A stretch of 64,000 bases of DNA. It comes from Alitta virens. Lineage: Eukaryota > Annelida > Polychaeta > Phyllodocida > Nereididae. The notes below the pieces were generated by a model, which did no database searches, was not told where the DNA came from, and was given only the letters and a program-made list of their open reading frames with translations. The position numbers and the translations under genes were made by a program. Each line of letters starts with the position of its first letter. Within the stretch, counting starts at the first letter, position 1. The stretch is taken from NCBI GenBank assembly GCA_932294295.1, contig OW028582.1, forward strand, positions 3,467,515 through 3,531,514. Reading direction: 5' to 3'. This document shows positions 59,810-64,000 of the stretch, in pieces.

Positions 59810-62409
59810 TCGTCTGGAACAACAGTCTCATCTCATCTTTTGTCCAGAATCCGCCATGTCTGGTAGTACGCGTGTAAGAGGTATAGTACCGCTGCAGAAG
59901 TTGGTCTAGTGCGGACAGGTGATCTTGCGCTGAAACGCCGCAGCCCGTAGTGGCGCACCAGATGATGAAATTGACCTGGTTGTGCCAGAACTGCATCGGA
60001 CTAGAGTTCCAAGCTTGTACAAAGTTGTCAGAAGTTACGTTAGGCAGCTGACACTTCTCAGACACATCCGGGTGCCGCGTTTGGATCCATGAAAGTCCAG
60101 CCGACTGGACTTGGCTGTGGGGTTGAGTGAGTGGCACTCGTCTGGAACAACAGTCTCATCTCATATTTGTCCAGAATCCGCCTTGTCTGGCAGTACGCGT
60201 GTATGAGGTATAGTACCGCTGCAGGAGTTGGTCTAGTGCGGACAGGTGACCTTGTGCTGACACGCCGCAGCCCGTTGTGGCGCAACAGATGACGAAATTG
60301 ACCTGGTTGTGCCAGAACTGCATCGGACTAGAGTTCCACTGGACATGGCTGTGGGGTTGAGTGAGTGGCACTCGTCTGGAACAACAGTCTCATCTCATCT
60401 TTTGTCCAGAATCCGCCTTGTCTGGTAGTACGCGTGTAAGAGGTATAGTACCGCTGCAGAAGTTGGTCTAGTGCGGACAGGTGATCTTGCGCTGACACGC
60501 CGCAGCCCGTAGTGGCGCACCAGATGATGAAATTGACCTGGTTGTGCCAGAACTGCATCGGACTAGAGTTCCAAGCTTGTACAAAGTTGTCAGAAGTTAC
60601 GTTAGGCAGCTGACACTTCTCAGACACATCCGGGTGCCGCGTTTGGATCCATGAAAGTCCAGCCGACTGGACTTGGCTGTGGGGTTGAGTGAGTGGCACT
60701 CGTCTTGAACAACAGTCTCATCTTTGTTCCCGGCCCCGACCCGGATTCAGGTGACATTTCGCTTGGTCGTGGTGTTGATGACTTTGTAGCAGTGAAAGAC
60801 GTCGCTGTCGTTGTCGTCTTTTTCTCAGTGGTTCGGCCGAGGTTCTGGACCATGGTCTGTCCTGTGGGGGTTGCGTGAAATTCAGGGTGGCTGTGAATTT
60901 CAGATGCACAATGACATTGTGGGCGCCGTCATTGGGGGATTTTGGATTTTGGTCGAGCACGCTCGGGTTGTTCGTCACTACAACTGACTGGCGCACACCT
61001 TACACAACAAGGGGATCCCTGAGGAGCCTGTATGGGTTGACCTTGCATCCGTATTGACTTGCAGTCATTATTAGCTCTGCTATATATCACTATTGGAGCC
61101 TGTATCTCGTCCAGAATCGGCCTTGTCTGGTAGTATGCGTGTAAGAGGTATAGTACCGCTGCAGGAGTTGGTCTAGTGCGGACAGGTGATCTTGCGCTGA
61201 CACGCCGCAGCCCGTTGTGGCGCAACAGATGACGAAATTGACCTGGTTGTGCCAGAACTGCATCGGACTAGAGTTCCAAGCTTGTACAACATTGTGAGAA
61301 GTTACGTTAGGCAGCTGACACTTCTCAGACACATCCTGGTGCTGCGATTGGATCCATGAAAGTCCAGCCGACTGGACTTGGCTGTGGGGTTGAGTGAGTG
61401 GCACTCGTCTGGAACAACAGTCTCATCTCATATTTGTCCAGAATCCGCCTTGTCTGGCAGTACGCGTGTATGAGGTATAGTACCGCTGCAGGAGTTGGTC
61501 TAGTGCGGACAGGTGACCTTGTGCTGACACGCCGCAGCCCGTTGTGGCGCACCAGATGACGAAATTGACCTGGTTGTGCCAGAACTGCATCGGACTAGAG
61601 TTCCAAGCTTGTACAACGTTGTCAGAAGTTACGTTAGGCAGCTGACACTTCTCAGACACATACGGGTGCCACGTTTGGATCCATGAAAGTCCAGCCGACT
61701 GGACTTGGCTGTGGGGTTGAGTGAGTGGCACTCGTCTGGAACAACAGTCTCATCTTTGTTCCTGGCCCCGACCCGGATTCAGGTGACATTTCGCTTTGTC
61801 GTGGTGTTGATGACTTTGTAGCAGTGAAAGACGTCGCTGTCGTTGTCGTCTTTTTCACAGTGGTTCGGCCGAGGGTTGCGTGGAATTCAGGGTGGCTGTG
61901 AATTTCAGATGCACAATGACATCGTGGGCGCCGTCATTGGGGGATTTTGGATTTTGGTCGAGCACGCTCGGGTTGTTCGTCACTACAACTGACTGGCGCT
62001 CACCTTACACAACAAGGGGATCCCTGAGGAGCCTGTATGGGTTGACCTTGCATCTGTATTGACTTGCAGTCATTATTAGCTCTGCTATATATCACTATTG
62101 GAGCCTGTATCTCGTCCAGAATCGGCCTTGTCTGGTAGTATGCATGTAAGAGGTATAGTACCGCTGCAGGAGTTGGTCTAGTGCGGACAGGTGATCTTGC
62201 GCTGACACGCCGCAGCCCGTTGTGGCGCACCAGATGACGAAATTGACCTGGTTGTGCCAGAACTGCATCGGACTAGAGTTCCAAGCTTGTACAACGTTGT
62301 CAGAAGTTACGTTAGGCAGCTGACACTTCTCAGACACATCCGGGTGCCGCGTTTGGATCCATGAAAGTCCTGCCGACTGGACTTGGCCGTGGGGTTGAGT
62401 GAGTGGCAC
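59810..62409. repeat. Mixed block: S T(234) S L S(327) L-27
   Basis: Module ends are at 60137, 60371, 60699, 61404, 61731 and 62409. The 234-bp T combines the tcatatttgtcc left part of the 327-bp S with the 93-bp deletion of T, which shows exchange between subtypes. The S at 59810-60137 has gccatgtctgg and gctgaaacgcc. Confidence 0.83.
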
Positions 62410-64000
62410 TCGTCTGGAACAACAGTCTCATCTCATCTTTTGTCCATAATCCGCCTTGTCTGGTAGTACGCGTGTAAGAGGTATAGTACCGCTGCAGGAG
62501 TTGGTCTAGTGCGGACAGGTGATCTTGCGCTGACTTGCCGCAGCCCGTTGTGGCGCACCAGATGAAGAAATTGACCTGGTTGTGCCAGAACTGCATCGGA
62601 CTAGAGTTCCAAGCTTGTACAACGTTGTCAGAAGTAATGTTAGGCAGCTGACACTTCTCAGACACATCCGGGTGCCGCGTTTGGATCCATGAAAGTCCAG
62701 CCGACTGGACTTGGCTGTGGGGTTGAGTGAGTGGCACTCGTCTGGAACAACAGTCTCATCTTTGTTCCTGGCCCCGACCCGGATTCAGGTGACATTTCGC
62801 TTTGTCGTGGTGTTGATGACTTTGTAGCAGTGAAAGACGTCGCTGTCGTTGTCGTCTTTTTCACAGTGGTTCGGCCGAGGGTTGCGTGGAATTCAGGGTG
62901 GCTGTGAATTTCAGATGCACAATGACATCGTGGGCGCCGTCATTGGGGGATTTTGGATTTTGGTCGAGCACGCTCGGGTTGTTCGTCACTACAACTGACT
63001 GGCGCTCACCTTACACAACAAGGGGATCCCTGAGGAGCCTGTATGGGTTGACCTTGCATCTGTATTGACTTGCAGTCATTATTAGCTCTGCTATATATCA
63101 CTATTGGAGCCTGTATCTCGTCCAGAATCGGCCTTGTCTGGTAGTATGCATGTAAGAGGTATAGTACCGCTGCAGGAGTTGGTCTAGTGCGGACAGGTGA
63201 TCTTGCGCTGACACGCCGCAGCCCGTTGTGGCGCACCAGATGACGAAATTGACCTGGTTGTGCCAGAACTGCATCGGACTAGAGTTCCAAGCTTGTACAA
63301 CGTTGTCAGAAGTTATGTTAGGCAGCTGACACTTCTCAGACACATCCGGGTGCCGCGTTTGGATCCATGAAAGTCCTGCCGACTGGACTTGGCCGTGGGG
63401 TTGAGTGAGTGGCACTCGTCTGGAACAACAGTCTCATCTCATCTTTTGTCCATAATCCGCCTTGTCTGGTAGTACGCGTGTAAGAGGTATAGTACCGCTG
63501 CAGGAGTTGGTCTAGTGCGGACAGGTGATCTTGCGCTGACTTGCCGCAGCCCGTTGTGGCGCACCAGATGACGAAATTGACCTGGTTGTGCCAGAACTGC
63601 ATCGGACTAGAGTTCCACTGGACATGGCTGTGGGGTTGAGTGAGTGGCACTCGTCTGGAACAACAGTCTCATCTCATCTTTTGTCCAGAATCCGCCTTGT
63701 CTGGTAGTACGCGTGTAAGAGGTATAGTACCGCTGCAGAAGTTGGTCTAGTGCGGACAGGTGATCTTGCGCTGACACGCCGCAGCCCGTAGTGGCGCACC
63801 AGATGATGAAATTGACCTGGTTGTGCCAGAACTGCATCGGACTAGAGTTCCAAGCTTGTACAAAGTTGTCAGAAGTTACGTTAGGCAGCTGACACTTCTC
63901 AGACACATCCGGGTGCCGCGTTTGGATCCATGAAAGTCCAGCCGACTGGACTTGGCTGTGGGGTTGAGTGAGTGGCACTCGTCTTGAACAACAGTCTCAT
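62410..64000. repeat. Return of domain 1-like modules at right edge: S L-27 T S + partial
   Basis: Module ends are at 62737, 63415, 63650 and 63978, with 22 bases of the next module. The S at 62410-62737 has T-type bases (gtccataatccgcc) without the T deletion, like 12523-12850. Private gacttgccgc marks it and the T at 63416-63650; gatgaagaaattg is private to the S at 62569. The array continues past the window. Confidence 0.83.

Larger units (their letters stand above)
2801..64000. repeat. Macrosatellite array, more than 61 kb, open at right edge
   Basis: From the word ccatgaaagtccag at 2801 to the last base, every part of the sequence belongs to one family of related modules in a single orientation. 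Register: the last c of gtggcac just before tcgtctgg. The first register point is 2851 and the last is 63978. Interval lengths cluster at 328/327 (S), 696-706 (L), 678 (L-27), 235/234 (T) and 452 (F), with one 359 (F with the T deletion). S modules begin tctcatctcatcttttgtcc, whereas L modules begin tctcatctttgttcc. No unique DNA or other element interrupts the array. It is visibly more GC-rich than the flank. BamHI sites (GGATCC) recur in tttggatccatg of most modules, and again in the L-specific part. Confidence 0.97.

Noticed and set aside
2845..63978. Hundreds of open frames of 60-146 codons on both strands as genes
   Set aside because: They repeat with the satellite period, mostly begin at GTG, overlap on opposite strands, break frame at module borders and have no promoters or conserved start context. 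They are better explained as repeats with a coding-derived relic.
2801..64000. CRISPR array
   Set aside because: The repeats are hundreds of bases long with no unique spacers, and no cas genes are present.
2801..64000. rDNA, histone or tRNA gene cluster
   Set aside because: No rRNA, histone or tRNA sequence is recognisable in any module on either strand.
2801..64000. Real tandem gene family of a secreted or surface protein
   Set aside because: The protein-like stretch changes frame within each repeat and no module holds a complete ATG-to-stop gene with plausible splice sites. The 328-bp period is not a multiple of three.

Overview
The window is eukaryotic, most likely from an invertebrate animal, but the species cannot be named from sequence alone. 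Support for this comes from an AT-rich left flank with intron-like GT...AG junctions, AATAAA polyadenylation signals, remnants of eukaryotic DNA-transposon-type genes, and a very long tandem satellite. Nothing resembles a bacterial operon: there are no Shine-Dalgarno-led genes, no rRNA or tRNA genes and no CRISPR array.

Bases 1-2800 are ordinary AT-rich sequence holding two recognisable gene pieces that converge tail to tail. On the + strand, about 513-755 is the last exon of an Ulp1/SENP-like (C48) cysteine peptidase, with the Q-x-N-x-x-D-C-G active-site signature, a tttcag acceptor and overlapping AATAAA signals at its stop. On the - strand, 1514-1047 holds two exons of a KDZ-type transposase-like gene. 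It shows a YDN-x-C motif, a KFVVDRLHF motif and an NSQVAEQ motif, with an in-frame stop inside the YDN-x-C motif. A possible further exon lies at 2407-2324 (-). A small set of 18-bp hairpin motifs sits at 26-220. The rest of the flank appears non-coding.

Bases 2801-64000 (over 61 kb, running off the right edge) are one uninterrupted macrosatellite. Using the last base of each gtggcac word as a register, I count 126 register points and 125 intervals. They fall into a few module types. S is 328 or 327 bp. L is about 705 bp and equals S plus about 377 bp of extra sequence. T is 235 bp and equals S minus 93 bp. F is 452 bp, two fused S pieces. L-27 is 678 bp and equals L minus 27 bp. The approximate counts are 54 long modules (10 of them L-27), 38 S, 18 T, 14 F and one F/T compound.

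The modules form higher-order repeats in three domains. Domain 1 (2.8-14 kb) has 2.6-3.0 kb units, including an almost exact 3006-bp tandem duplication. Domain 2 (14-44.7 kb) has a five-module unit of about 2.40-2.42 kb (long-T-S-L-F), itself copied in blocks of 3666, 4847 and 3580 bp. Domain 3 (44.7-62.4 kb) has an older-looking unit of about 2034 bp (S-L-S-L-27). Domain-1-like modules return after 62.4 kb.

The S module carries, on the - strand, a long open stretch with protein-like composition (FWHNQVNFVIWCATTGCG core). The frame breaks within each repeat and most apparent starts are GTG. I read the array as satellite DNA grown from a fragment of a once-coding sequence, not as hundreds of genes. 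The parent protein family is not one I can name.
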